Numbered from the stretch's first letter, positions 1-7,580 are shown. The stretch is 56,525 bases of DNA from Stutzerimonas stutzeri (GCF_013522825.1 NZ_JAAMQZ010000032.1:1-56525); one strand, 5' to 3'. The notes: generated by a model from the sequence alone, not told the origin. Program-made: numbers and translations.

Positions 1-455
1 CCACCAGAGCGCGGCCGGCGCGTCGTCTTGCCTTGGCGCAGACAGATGATCAGCTCCTTACGCAGCTCACCCACTGGCAGGGCATAGATCGCGTTGTAGA
101 TCGTCTCGCGACAGACGTAGGCATCTCGCAGGTTGGGTATGTTCATGCTGCGCAGCTTGCCGGCAATCTGCTCGGGAGACAAATGCTCACGCAGCATATG
201 GGTCACCAATTCGAAGCGCTCGCTACCCGGCAACAGTTTTCGCATCGGTCGACAAACCTGGCGGCGGGCCTGCATTTGCTGCTGGGCCAGGCGGGCCGAG
301 TAGCCACCCCAAGCACCTCGGTTACGGCGCAGCTCACGGCTGATGGTCGAAGGGGATCGGTTGATCAAGCAGGCAATCCTGCGCAGGCTGAAGCCTTGGG
401 TACGACCGATTTGAATGGTGGCGCGCTCTTCAACGCTGAGTTCGGTATAAGACAT
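1..455 (-). CDS. IS30-family transposase, N-terminal part (cut by window edge)
   Basis: The ATG at 455 opens MSYTELSVEERATIQIGRTQ, the usual start of IS30 transposases. A helix-turn-helix follows (INRSPSTISRELRRN, about residues 31-45), then the conserved SPEQIAGKL region. About 151 codons are present without a stop. The DDE catalytic core lies beyond the window, so it is unknown whether the gene is intact. On the plus strand the same bases read as an open frame (33-518), which is only the antisense shadow. Confidence 0.85.
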   Translation of the reverse strand, partial: MSYTELSVEERATIQIGRTQGFSLRRIACLINRSPSTISRELRRNRGAWGGYSARLAQQQMQARRQVCRPMRKLLPGSERFELVTHMLREHLSPEQIAGKLRSMNIPNLRDAYVCRETIYNAIYALPVGELRKELIICLRQGKTTRRPRSG

Positions 456-521
456 AGGGGCAGCACCGTACCGGAAAGGTCAGGTGTTGCACTCAGTTTT
501 TGCCGCCGCCCGGTCTAAGCC
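1..521 (-). mobile_element. IS30-family insertion sequence, partial (5' end of element)
   Basis: The first half-kilobase holds the start of an IS30-type transposase reading off the left edge. It is followed upstream (about 483-521) by a stretch resembling IS30-family terminal repeats (GTGTTGCACTCAGTTTTTG at 485-503, then a G+C-rich end). The exact terminal repeat and any target duplication cannot be fixed, because the other end lies outside the window. The element points away from fliC and ends about 300 bp upstream of the fliC promoter. Confidence 0.7.
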
Positions 522-600
522 TGGATCAGCTCCCTGAGGGGCTCCGGGTGTCGTCCTGCGACTTCCAACAAAGTCTGCGCCGCTCCAGATGGGGTCATTG

Positions 601-703
601 GTAGGTTGAATGAGCCGAAGGCGTAATCCGACAATCCGCAGGCACGATCCGACGTTTTGACGTGGCCCTGCTCGTCGGGTCGGTGAAGCGTGACTCGACC
701 TAC
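601..703. repeat. Composite palindromic intergenic repeat (REP-like unit, about 103 bp)
   Basis: The unit begins GTAGGTTGAATGAGCC, continues GAAGGCGTAATCCGAC, and closes with GTGACTCGACCTAC. Both outer ends are the inverted sequence GTAGGTyG / CGACCTAC. It is an inverted copy of the units at 26519-26620 and 26647-26745. The rest of the gap between the IS end and the fliC promoter (522-600 and 704-816) shows no gene that I can support. Confidence 0.7.
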
Positions 704-816
704 GGGCTTGCTTACGATTTGGCTCAGGTTTTCTGCATGCCTGCCGAAATGCTGTATGCATGGCCGGCAGTCATGGGGAAGTCAAGCGAGCAGGAAAATT
801 TTTCTCGCCACTCCCC

Positions 817-843
817 TAAAGCTTTCGAGGTCAGCGCCGAAAT
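817..843 (+). promoter_or_regulatory. FliA (sigma28) promoter of fliC
   Basis: TAAAGCTT, 11 bases, GCCGAAAT. This fits the sigma28 consensus TAAAGTTT-N11-GCCGATAA in both boxes and spacing. Transcription would start near 851, giving a leader of about 90 nt before the fliC ATG. A class IV flagellar promoter is expected for flagellin in Pseudomonas. Confidence 0.85.
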
Positions 844-940
844 AGAGATTGAATGCGAACTTTATGGGTGCCTGGGTAAGTTCCCTCCCCAAGGTCGCAC
901 ACTCAGGCAAACAAGCTAGGTCCGATGGAGGACACATATC

Positions 941-2122
941 ATGGCTTTGACCGTCAATACTAACGTTGCTTCCCTGAACACTCAGCGCAACCTCAGCAAC
1001 TCCGCCAACTCCCTGCAGACCACCATGCAGCGCCTGTCCACTGGTAGCCGCATCAATAGCGCCAAGGACGATGCCGCCGGCCTGCAGATTGCCAACCGTC
1101 TGGGCAGCCAGATCAGTGGTCTGAACGTTGCGGTGAAGAACTCCAACGACGGCATCTCCATGGCGCAAACTGCTGAAGGTGCTCTGCAGCAGTCGACCAA
1201 TATCCTGCAGCGTATGCGTGATCTGTCACTGCAGGCTGCAAACGGTTCTAACAGTGATTCCGAGCGTACCGCTCTGAATGACGAAGTCACCCAGCTGAAA
1301 AAAGAGCTGGATCGTATCAGCAATACCACTACCTTCGGTGGTCGTCAGTTGCTCAATGGCGACTTCGGAACTGCCAGCTTCCAGGTCGGTGCGGCTGCCA
1401 ACGAGATGATCAGTGTATCCATCGGCGAGATGAGTTCCAAATCGCTTGAGGCCACGCACTTCGAAACGACGCTCGAAGCTGCGACGATTAGCGATACAGG
1501 CGGGAAACTGGCTGCAAGTGGTTCAGTCACGGTAGGGTTCTCGGTCAACGGTAAAACGTATAGTGTAGATGCCAATTTGAAGGCCGGTGATACTGCCAAA
1601 GACGTCAATCAGAAGATTGCTGCGGCAATCAACGATACCAACTCGGGCGTGGGTGCTTTCGTCAGTGATGCTGGCGAGATAACTATTGTCTCCAAAGGCA
1701 GCGATGCAGATGCTACTCAAGCAGCAGTAAGCGGTGTGACCGTTACCACTACCGGAGCTGCAACGGTTACAGCGGGTACCGCGACTGACCCGGTTGGCGG
1801 TACTCAGACTACGATAAAGGAAATCAATCTGACGACTGCTCAGGGGGCTCAGATTGCCGTATTGGCGATCGACGAGGCGATCAAGTCCATCGACTCACAG
1901 CGTGCCGAGCTCGGTGCGGTGCAGAACCGCTTCGAGAACACCATTGCCAACCTGCAGAACATCGGCGAAAACGTCTCGGCAGCAAAAGGTCGTATCCAGG
2001 ATACCGACTACGCCGCTGAAACTGCTGCGCTGAGCAAGAACCAGATCCTGCAGCAGGCCGGTACGGCGATTCTGGCCCAGGCCAACCAGCTGCCGCAGGC
2101 GGTGCTCAGCCTCCTGCAGTAA
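941..2122 (+). CDS. fliC: Flagellin FliC
   Basis: Filament protein of the polar flagellum, exported by the flagellar type III system. It has 393 residues. The N-terminal D0/D1 region (about 1-145, starting MALTVNTNVASLNTQRNL) and C-terminal D1/D0 region (about 300-393, ending QANQLPQAVLSLLQ) are strongly conserved. The central part (about 170-290) is rich in Thr, Ala, Gly and Ser and is the surface-exposed variable domain. The ATG follows GGAGG at 926-930. A sigma28 promoter lies upstream and a strong terminator downstream, so the gene can be transcribed alone at high level. flaG and fliD follow on the same strand. Confidence 0.97.
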   Translation: MALTVNTNVASLNTQRNLSNSANSLQTTMQRLSTGSRINSAKDDAAGLQIANRLGSQISGLNVAVKNSNDGISMAQTAEGALQQSTNILQRMRDLSLQAANGSNSDSERTALNDEVTQLKKELDRISNTTTFGGRQLLNGDFGTASFQVGAAANEMISVSIGEMSSKSLEATHFETTLEAATISDTGGKLAASGSVTVGFSVNGKTYSVDANLKAGDTAKDVNQKIAAAINDTNSGVGAFVSDAGEITIVSKGSDADATQAAVSGVTVTTTGAATVTAGTATDPVGGTQTTIKEINLTTAQGAQIAVLAIDEAIKSIDSQRAELGAVQNRFENTIANLQNIGENVSAAKGRIQDTDYAAETAALSKNQILQQAGTAILAQANQLPQAVLSLLQ

Positions 2123-2148
2123 GCGAACAGGTAGGTCTGCAATAACTG

Positions 2149-2182
2149 CGGGAGGAAGTGCTTGAGCGCTTCCTCCCGTTTT
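2149..2182 (+). terminator. Rho-independent terminator after fliC
   Basis: The stem CGGGAGGAAGTGC pairs with GCGCTTCCTCCCG (one G-U pair) around a TTGA loop and is followed by TTTT. It lies between fliC and flaG and would limit read-through from the flagellin promoter. Confidence 0.9.
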
Positions 2183-2202
2183 GCCGTTGCGAGGTGATAA
2201 AA

Positions 2203-2571
2203 ATGGATATTGCGATTTCAACCCGGCTGCCGACCCAAACGGCCCAGGCGCAGGGGCAGCAGGAGGCGCCGCGAGGTGTTACGGGCAGGCAGAGCGATTC
2301 CGCGGTTGCCGGTAATGCTGCTTCAGCCGAACAGCAGCAGGCGGTTAGCGTCGAATCGCTTGGTGAAGCCGTTGCGAGCATCAAGGATTTCGTACAGACC
2401 ATTCGCCGTGATCTGAATTTCGATCTGGATGATTCCAGTGGCAAGATGGTCGTCAAGGTGACGGATCGTTCTACGGGCGAGGTGGTGCGGCAAATTCCCA
2501 CTGAAGAAGCGCTGCGTCTGGCCGAAAACCTGGAAGAGGCACGCAGTCTGTTGTTCAAGGCCCAAGCGTAG
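2203..2571 (+). CDS. flaG: Flagellar protein FlaG
   Basis: Small protein of the FlaG family, linked to filament length control and always found next to fliC/fliD in polar flagellates. It has 122 residues. The N-terminal third is low in complexity (Gln, Ala, Ser). The conserved C-terminal domain contains LNFDLDDSSGKMVVKVTD and then STGEVVRQIPTEEALRLAE. The ATG at 2203 follows GAGGTG at 2191. A longer in-frame start at 2158 would run through the fliC terminator stem and is rejected. Confidence 0.93.
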   Translation: MDIAISTRLPTQTAQAQGQQEAPRGVTGRQSDSAVAGNAASAEQQQAVSVESLGEAVASIKDFVQTIRRDLNFDLDDSSGKMVVKVTDRSTGEVVRQIPTEEALRLAENLEEARSLLFKAQA

Positions 2572-2637
2572 CGGCGCGATTCTTGCTGTTGCTGGGCTTT
2601 GGCTTTCAAGCGTCAACCCTATGACGAGGTGATGGAA

Positions 2638-4023
2638 ATGGCAGGTATCACAGGTATTGGCTCAGGCATGGACATCGATGCGATGGTCGGTGCTTTGGTT
2701 GCAGCGGAGAAGGCGCCAAAAGAGGCGCAGTTGGCCCGCCTGGAGACTGCCAACACCACCAAGATTTCCGCATTGGGTACGCTGCGTACGGCCTTGAGCA
2801 GCTTCCAGACGGCGCTCAAGGATCTGAACGACATCAAACTGTTCGAGAACCGTTCCGCCAAATCGTCCAATACCGATCTGCTGACCGCTACGGCCAGCAA
2901 GACTGCCCAGTCGGGCACCTACAATGTCAAGATCGAACAGTTGGCCACAGGTAGCAAAACGGCTACTTCCGCGCTGGCCAGTGATTTCGAAACGTCCGCC
3001 GCCGGCACTTTGACGGTCAAGGTGGGTGACGGACAAGGCATTGATGTTGCAATCGGCGAAGGTGCTTCGCTGACGCAAGTGAAGGATGCGCTGAATGCGG
3101 CGCTCAAGGATTCGGGCGTTACCGCCAATCTGCTGACCGATCCCAGTTCGGGGGAGACGCGTCTGGTGATGTCTTCCACCAATACGGGGGTGGGCAAGGA
3201 CGTTTCCATCAGCGCCAGCGAAGGGCTGGAAGAACTGGACATTGATACATCTGAAGGGTCGGCTCATGTGCTGGAGCGCGCGCAGAACGCCAAATTCAGC
3301 ATTGACGGTTTGGCGATGCAAAGCGCGGCCAACAAGATTGAAAACGCCATTCCCGACGTGACGCTGAATCTGGTTGCGGCGGATGATAAAAAGACGATTA
3401 AGGTCACGGTTGCACAGGACAAGGATGGTGTGACCGCCAACATCAAGAAGTTCGTCGATGCCTACAACAATCTGATCAAGACAACCAACTCGCTGACCAG
3501 GGTGACCAAGATCGGTGAGGACGGTATACCGTCGACTGGGGGGCTGGTGGGTGACTCCAGCGTTCGCAGCATACTTTCCGGCATCCAGAACGAGCTGATT
3601 TCGGTTGGAGGGGAGAATGGCGGCGTGCGGATTTTGTCCGATCTCGGCATCACCACCCAGAAGGATGGTACGCTGGCGATCGATGACAAGAAGTTGAAGA
3701 CTGCGCTCGAGAATAATTTCGATGCCGTCGGGAGCTTCTTTACCGGTGAAGCAGGGTTGATGAGCCGTCTGAATAATCGGGTCGATGGTTTCAATCAGAC
3801 CGGGGGTATTCTGGCGCAGCGGGTTTCCGGCCTGGAGGCAACCAAATCCGATATCGCTGCCCAGCGCGAGAAGCTGACGCTGCGGATCGAGTCGATGACT
3901 GCTCGTCTCTATTCCCAATTCAACGCCATGGACAGCATGGTCGCGCAGCTTTCCAATACCAGCAGTTGGTTGGAATCTACTCTTTCCAGCCTGCCAGGCG
4001 TGGTCAAGAAGAGCAGTAAATAA
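2638..4023 (+). CDS. fliD: Flagellar cap protein FliD (HAP2)
   Basis: Filament cap that folds flagellin monomers at the tip and, in Pseudomonas, binds mucin. It has 461 residues. It starts MAGITGIGSGMDIDAMV, the usual FliD opening. It has terminal coiled-coil segments (about 25-60 and 405-450) and a variable middle. The ATG at 2638 sits behind GAGGTG (2626-2631). The frame extends further 5' to 2599, but the extra residues lack family similarity. fliS, the usual next gene, is displaced by a 674-bp repeat island. Confidence 0.95.
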   Translation: MAGITGIGSGMDIDAMVGALVAAEKAPKEAQLARLETANTTKISALGTLRTALSSFQTALKDLNDIKLFENRSAKSSNTDLLTATASKTAQSGTYNVKIEQLATGSKTATSALASDFETSAAGTLTVKVGDGQGIDVAIGEGASLTQVKDALNAALKDSGVTANLLTDPSSGETRLVMSSTNTGVGKDVSISASEGLEELDIDTSEGSAHVLERAQNAKFSIDGLAMQSAANKIENAIPDVTLNLVAADDKKTIKVTVAQDKDGVTANIKKFVDAYNNLIKTTNSLTRVTKIGEDGIPSTGGLVGDSSVRSILSGIQNELISVGGENGGVRILSDLGITTQKDGTLAIDDKKLKTALENNFDAVGSFFTGEAGLMSRLNNRVDGFNQTGGILAQRVSGLEATKSDIAAQREKLTLRIESMTARLYSQFNAMDSMVAQLSNTSSWLESTLSSLPGVVKKSSK

Positions 4024-4180
4024 GCGCTCTCGACCGTAAGGCGTAGCGCCGCTCTTGCCCTTGTAGGCGCGAGCTGGCCTGTTCCCACGGAGCCCTGCGC
4101 GCACCGCACATCCTGTGCAAGCGGAGGCCACTTGGGTGCTTTGGGCTTTTTGCTGTCGCCGCGCAATCTTCGGGTTTTCT

Positions 4181-4237
4181 GTAGGGCCGAATTCATTCGG
4201 CCACGGTTTCGAGAAGGCCGAACAAGTTCGGCCCTAC
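4181..4237. repeat. Palindromic repeat unit, GTAGGGCCGAATTC type
   Basis: 57 bp beginning GTAGGGCCGAATTCATTCGG and ending AACAAGTTCGGCCCTAC. The two halves are each palindromic and together form an inverted pair. A diverged copy of the same unit lies at 8605-8659 after dusC. It is the first unit of the fliD-fliS repeat island. The neighbouring 4062-4180 and 4238-4362 hold degenerate half-repeats (such as CGCGGCCAAGGCC) but no gene. Confidence 0.75.
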
Positions 4238-4362
4238 GAGGCTCGTCGGGAGTTGGACGAACTTGTCTGCGAAGCGGTGCCCGAAGCATCGGTGTGGTTC
4301 CGTTCGCGGCCAAGGCCTCTCCCACGAAGGCCACGTGTATACCGATCCTGTGTGAGAGACTC

Positions 4363-4394
4363 GTAGCCTGGATTAGCCGAAGGCGTAATCCGGG
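4363..4394. repeat. REP-like palindrome, GATTAGCC-GAA-GGCGTAATC type
   Basis: One arm (32 bp) of the most frequent repeat in the window: GGATTAGCC, GAA, GGCGTAATCC. The stem has a single bulged G. Related copies lie at 601, 5456, 13959, 26461, 26589, 26714 and 48606. Confidence 0.7.
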
Positions 4395-4414
4395 GAATTG
4401 GTTTTTGTAGCCCG

Positions 4415-4487
4415 GTAGGGTGGATCACGCTTTACCGATCCACCGAGGCGGAGTCGCGGTGGATGTAAAAAGCGACATCCACCCTAC
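4415..4487. repeat. Palindromic repeat unit, GTAGGGTGGAT type
   Basis: 73 bp beginning GTAGGGTGGATCACGC and ending CGACATCCACCCTAC, so the outer arms are perfect inverted repeats. Inside is GATCCACCGAGGCGGAG, which parallels the inner part of the 26.5-kb units. This suggests a related but distinct subfamily. Confidence 0.7.
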
Positions 4488-4494
4488 GCGTTTT

Positions 4495-4571
4495 GTAGGA
4501 GCGAGCCATGCTCGCGAACAAAAGCCCATACTTCGATACGGAATCACTTCGCGGGCATGGCCCGCTCCCAC
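4495..4571. repeat. REP doublet, GTAGGAGCGAGCCATGCTCGCG type
   Basis: Starts GTAGGAGCGAGCCATGCTCG and closes GCGGGCATGGCCCGCTCCCAC. This is the common Pseudomonas REP arrangement of two inverted hairpins (a REPIN). A single half of this class recurs at 26374-26397. Confidence 0.8.
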
Positions 4572-4635
4572 GAAGGCAAGAGCCCAGCATGTCTGTAGCG
4601 TGAAACCTGCTCCGGAACTTTATTGACCGCCCCGT

Positions 4636-4662
4636 TAAAGCTACGGTGAGGCATGCCGATAA
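4636..4662 (+). promoter_or_regulatory. FliA (sigma28) promoter of fliS
   Basis: TAAAGCTA, 11 bases, GCCGATAA: a perfect -10 box and a near-perfect -35 box at exact sigma28 spacing. Transcription would begin near 4670, about 28 nt before the fliS ATG. It gives fliS-fliT their own late-class promoter downstream of the repeat island. Confidence 0.88.
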
Positions 4663-4697
4663 AGGGTTATTCCCGCCACAAATGGAGCGCAATTCCC

Positions 4698-5078
4698 ATG
4701 TATGCAATGGCAGCCATGAAGCAGTATCAATCGGTCAATACCAATGCGCAGCTTGTGGATGCGAGCCCGCACCGTCTCATTCAGATGTTGATGGAGGGTG
4801 GCCTTACTCGTCTTGCCCAGGCGCGTGGTGCGATGGAGCGGGGCGATGTGGCGCTGAAGGGCACACTGATCGGCAAAGCAGTGGATATCGTTGGAGGGCT
4901 GCGTGAGGCCCTGAACCAGGAGGCGGGCGGCGAAGTGGCGGCTAATCTGGATAACCTCTACGCTTACATGACTGCTCGCTTGCTCGAAGCGAACCTGAAA
5001 AACGATTCGACAATTCTCGATGAGGTAGCCGGGTTGTTGCGTGAAGTCAAAGCCGGCTGGGACGGTATTGCCCAATAG
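4698..5078 (+). CDS. fliS: Flagellin export chaperone FliS
   Basis: Cytoplasmic chaperone that binds the flagellin C-terminus and prevents early polymerisation. It has 126 residues, the usual family length. The FliS signature is present: opening MYAMAAMKQYQSVNTNAQL, the motif SPHRLIQMLMEG near residues 26-37, and a helical bundle up to the end. The ATG at 4698 follows GGAG at 4684. The frame is open further upstream, but that part overlaps the promoter. It is the first gene of a two-gene unit with fliT and is separated from fliD by repeats. Confidence 0.95.
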   Translation: MYAMAAMKQYQSVNTNAQLVDASPHRLIQMLMEGGLTRLAQARGAMERGDVALKGTLIGKAVDIVGGLREALNQEAGGEVAANLDNLYAYMTARLLEANLKNDSTILDEVAGLLREVKAGWDGIAQ

Positions 5079-5144
5079 GGCTGGATATCAGCGACCTGTT
5101 AATGACGAGCGCATCGTCAACTGTTGGACTCTCGGAAGGCACGT

Positions 5145-5432
5145 ATGCAACCTATTATTCAGTCACTTGAAGCGCTCCAGGCAGATTTGCGTGAAGCGCT
5201 GGCTCAGCGGGACTGGGAAGCGATAGGCGCGCTGGATGTGCAATGCCGCGAGCTGGTTGGCGAAGTAGGTGACAATGGCGACCCTGCACTGCGCGAGCAG
5301 GTCGAGGCCCTGTCGAAACTCTATGCCGAGCTGCAGCACGCAGCTCGGGAAGAGCGTGAAAGAATCGCCGCTGATCTGACCAGGCTCAATCAGTCAAAGC
5401 AGGTCAATCGGGCATACGAGAGCCTTGGCTGA
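5145..5432 (+). CDS. fliT: FliT-like flagellar chaperone (FleP homologue)
   Basis: Small helical protein of 95 residues in the position of P. aeruginosa PA1096 (fleP/fliT), directly after fliS. FliT-type proteins bind FliD and flagellar regulators; FleP has been linked to pilus length. The sequence is mainly charged amphipathic helix (EALAQRDWEAIGALDVQCRE, then AREERERIAADLTRLNQ). The ATG at 5145 has GGAAGG just upstream and lies 66 bp after fliS. The family assignment rests on position, size and composition more than on strong motifs. Confidence 0.8.
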   Translation: MQPIIQSLEALQADLREALAQRDWEAIGALDVQCRELVGEVGDNGDPALREQVEALSKLYAELQHAAREERERIAADLTRLNQSKQVNRAYESLG

Positions 5433-5455
5433 AGGCTGCCGAAACTATCGTCCCT

Positions 5456-5487
5456 GTAGCTCGGATTAGCCGTAGGCGTAATCCGAC
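5456..5487. repeat. REP-like palindrome after fliT
   Basis: GTAGCTCGGATTAGCC, GTA, GGCGTAATCCGAC: the same family as at 4363. It lies between fliT and the converging RES toxin gene and may act as the transcript end for both, since no U-tract terminator is visible. Confidence 0.75.
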
Positions 5488-5516
5488 AGCTATGCCGGCT
5501 TCAGAGAGATGAAGGT

Positions 5517-6215
5517 CTACAGGGTCAGTGTCGTGATTTGATTGACACTGATGATTTGGCCGCTCCAGATCATCTCGTAATGGGCGGTCTGAATCATCGA
5601 TGTCACAGGCCTTGGGGTCATCAGAGCCCAGCAGACGTTGCCTGGAGAGCGGACCGAGTTGTAGCGCAAGCCAGGGCATCCTTCCCGTTTTGTTTCGTGC
5701 CCCAGTCGTCGAGAGTGACTGTAGTCATCCGGGGCGTATACCGGATCGGTCAGCGGTATCACCGTGGCGTCTCTCATCCGGGCATCGCTAAAGCTGCAGC
5801 TCAGGCCTCTGAAGGTAAATCGCTCGTAATTCAGCCCCTGCACCTTCGACCAGTAGCGCCCTTGATGATGACGCACCTCGGCAATCGCGGTGTCCATCCT
5901 GTCGGCCAGATAAAGTATGCCGAAGCTACCATCGCTGAAGCGTGACCCGTCCGGGTTTACGTGGGTGAAAGGGGCTGTTGCATAGGAGCAGCCAGGAATG
6001 TCGAAAGGGATTTCGTCGCGAGCAACCAGCTCCAGTCGGCCAATTTCGTTCTGCAGCCTTGGGTTCGTGATTGCCTGCAGCTGGTATATCGCGTCGAAGT
6101 CCCTGGCATCAGCGACATCATCGAACAAGGCAATGGGCGGAAACCTGGAGTTGACCAGGCGGTAAGCCTGCAGGCTCTCGCCGCTTGAAACGGCGAGGCT
6201 GCCAAGAGTCACCAT
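5517..6215 (-). CDS. RES-domain toxin of a type II toxin-antitoxin system
   Basis: RES-family toxins degrade NAD+ and stop growth. It has 232 residues. The name-giving residues can be placed: Arg in QAYRLVNSRF (about residues 16-25), Glu in DTAIAEVRHHQGRYW (about 108-122), and Ser in LRYNSVRSPGNVCWAL (about 183-198). The start codon overlaps the stop of the Xre antitoxin gene by 7 bp, the usual coupled order (antitoxin first). Most family members are about 150-230 residues, so it appears full length. Direct evidence is motif and context; NADase activity is by family. Confidence 0.88.
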   Translation of the reverse strand: MVTLGSLAVSSGESLQAYRLVNSRFPPIALFDDVADARDFDAIYQLQAITNPRLQNEIGRLELVARDEIPFDIPGCSYATAPFTHVNPDGSRFSDGSFGILYLADRMDTAIAEVRHHQGRYWSKVQGLNYERFTFRGLSCSFSDARMRDATVIPLTDPVYAPDDYSHSRRLGHETKREGCPGLRYNSVRSPGNVCWALMTPRPVTSMIQTAHYEMIWSGQIISVNQITTLTL

Positions 6216-6613
6216 TGAGCGCTCCTCAGGGCGTCGATCCGCCTGAACGTTTCGTACAGGGAGATCATGTCGCCCTGAGCCATGATGTCCAGCGGCGTGC
6301 GCCCATTGAAGAATTCATTGTGGTTTTCCATCGAAGGGAAACCATAGACATTTTCGGGATTATCGAAAATGAGGCGAAGCGCTGCATGGATATTCAACAC
6401 CATGCTGATGCGCTGCAGTTGGTCGGCGTCCAGTCCGACGGACCACTCGGAATCCCGTTGCCTGGCGCGGGTGTAGGTGCTGCGTGAAATACGCAGGATC
6501 CGGCAGGCCTGCTCGGACGAGGCGGTCCATTTGTCCAGGATATGCAGTGCTGCACGCAGGCCGGCAACACATTGCTCTTTTGAAAAGTCGAGAGCTTGAA
6601 TGGCTGTTGTCAT
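6209..6613 (-). CDS. Xre/MbcA/ParS-family antitoxin
   Basis: Partner of the RES toxin, with 134 residues. A helix-turn-helix lies around residues 33-53 (EQACRILRISRSTYTRAR). The C-terminal DUF2384-type toxin-binding domain contains NEFFNGRTPLDIMAQGD (about 98-114). It is the first gene of the pair. A perfect inverted repeat overlapping the candidate promoter lies 24 bp upstream, as expected for autorepression by the complex. Start ATG 6613; the ribosome-binding region is only weakly purine rich. Confidence 0.88.
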   Translation of the reverse strand: MTTAIQALDFSKEQCVAGLRAALHILDKWTASSEQACRILRISRSTYTRARQRDSEWSVGLDADQLQRISMVLNIHAALRLIFDNPENVYGFPSMENHNEFFNGRTPLDIMAQGDMISLYETFRRIDALRSAQW

Positions 6614-6636
6614 GGCTGCCCCTTGGTAATGCTCTG

Positions 6637-6673
6637 TAGACTCGAAAGTATATTAAATGAGTCTATAGATCAA
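6637..6673 (-). promoter_or_regulatory. Promoter and operator candidate of the Xre-RES operon
   Basis: TAGACTC (6637-6643) and GAGTCTA (6659-6665) form a perfect 7-bp inverted repeat with 15 bases between them. On the minus strand TATACT (6647-6652) can serve as -10 and TTGATC (6668-6673) as -35, with a short 15-bp spacer. The repeat brackets the -10 box, a good position for autorepression. Confidence 0.55.
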
Positions 6674-6705
6674 TTGCCGGGGTGCTCTAGAGTATTCATT
6701 GCCCA

Positions 6706-6738
6706 ATAAAAAAGGCCACCCATTTCTGAGTGGCCTTT
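6706..6738 (-). terminator. Terminator of the first tRNA-fMet gene
   Basis: Read on the minus strand, AAAGGCCAC and GTGGCCTTT form a stem around a 10-base loop, followed by a run of T. Confidence 0.85.
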
Positions 6739-6744
6739 CGTATT

Positions 6745-6821
<77 letters not shown>

Positions 6822-6834
6822 TCTGTGGGCCGGC

Positions 6835-6862
6835 ATTTTACAGGCTGCCGTGCTTCTGTCAA
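6835..6862 (-). promoter_or_regulatory. Promoter of tRNA-fMet copy 1
   Basis: On the minus strand: TTGACA (perfect -35), 16 bases, TAAAAT. A G+C-rich discriminator (GCCGGCCC) follows, typical of stable-RNA promoters under stringent control. Confidence 0.85.
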
Positions 6863-6957
6863 CTCACTTTCGCCGGAAAGCGTTTCTTTTCAGGCGCTTA
6901 AGCTTAGCGTTCAGTCGGGATGCAGGTGCATTGTTCGACCTGGCGCACCCCGAAATG

Positions 6958-6987
6958 CAAAAGGCCACTCATTTCTGAGTGGCCTTT
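6958..6987 (-). terminator. Terminator of the second tRNA-fMet gene
   Basis: The same AAAGGCCAC / GTGGCCTTT stem as at 6706, with a shorter T run. Confidence 0.8.
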
Positions 6988-6993
6988 CGTATT

Positions 6994-7070
<77 letters not shown>

Positions 7071-7082
7071 TCTGTGGCCGGC

Positions 7083-7110
7083 ATTCTACAGCTTTCCGAA
7101 CTGTTGTCAC
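7083..7110 (-). promoter_or_regulatory. Promoter of tRNA-fMet copy 2
   Basis: On the minus strand: GTGACA, 16 bases, TAGAAT, then the discriminator GCCGGCC. It is diverged from the copy 1 promoter but keeps its geometry. Confidence 0.8.
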
Positions 7111-7268
7111 GGTTTATGTTTGGAAAAGTATTTAGCCATCAAATGCTTGGATGATTGCCGAGCCTTCGTTACGGCAAAGTGCTGCGCCGATCAATCCGAT
7201 CTGGTGCGTGGCGCACTTGCTGGCCGTTTGCTTGCCTAAGCATTCAGGTGAATGGTGGAGGTGTGCTC

Positions 7269-7571
7269 ATGCGACGCTTTCTTGTATGTACGTTTGGCTG
7301 TGCAGCGATGCTTGCGGCCATGGGGATAAGCGCTCAGGAGTCTGTGGCGCAGAATACTGGACCGGTCGACCGTGGGGCAGGCAATGGTTCGATGGGGATG
7401 GGGGACGGTATCGGTTATCCCGCCGAATCTTCCAGGGATGCAGATGCCCCTGACAGACAGAAGCCTAAATGGATCGATGCGCAGAATCCTGACCCCAAGG
7501 CCGAGACGGGCCATGGTGGTAATGAGACGGATATGGAACATCGTCGTCGCCCGAGATTGGGCGATGACTGA
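7269..7571 (+). CDS. Small secreted protein of unknown function
   Basis: 100 residues with a clear signal peptide: MRRFLVCTFGCAAMLAAMGI and cleavage probably near SAQ (residues 20-24). The mature part is polar, rich in Gly, Asp, Pro and Lys, lacks further membrane segments and looks intrinsically disordered. The ATG at 7269 follows GGAGGTG. The frame is open further upstream, but without a better start. I do not recognise a family. It lies between the tRNA promoters and dusC, reading the same way as dusC. Confidence 0.7.
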   Translation: MRRFLVCTFGCAAMLAAMGISAQESVAQNTGPVDRGAGNGSMGMGDGIGYPAESSRDADAPDRQKPKWIDAQNPDPKAETGHGGNETDMEHRRRPRLGDD

Positions 7572-7580
7572 GCGGATGAA

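Noticed and set aside
480..919. Short frames on either strand between the IS30 end and fliC
   Set aside because: They run through the composite repeat and the fliC promoter, lack ribosome sites and show no family similarity.
2571..2640. Sigma54 promoter upstream of fliD
   Set aside because: No TGGCAC-N5-TTGC pattern could be found between flaG and fliD.
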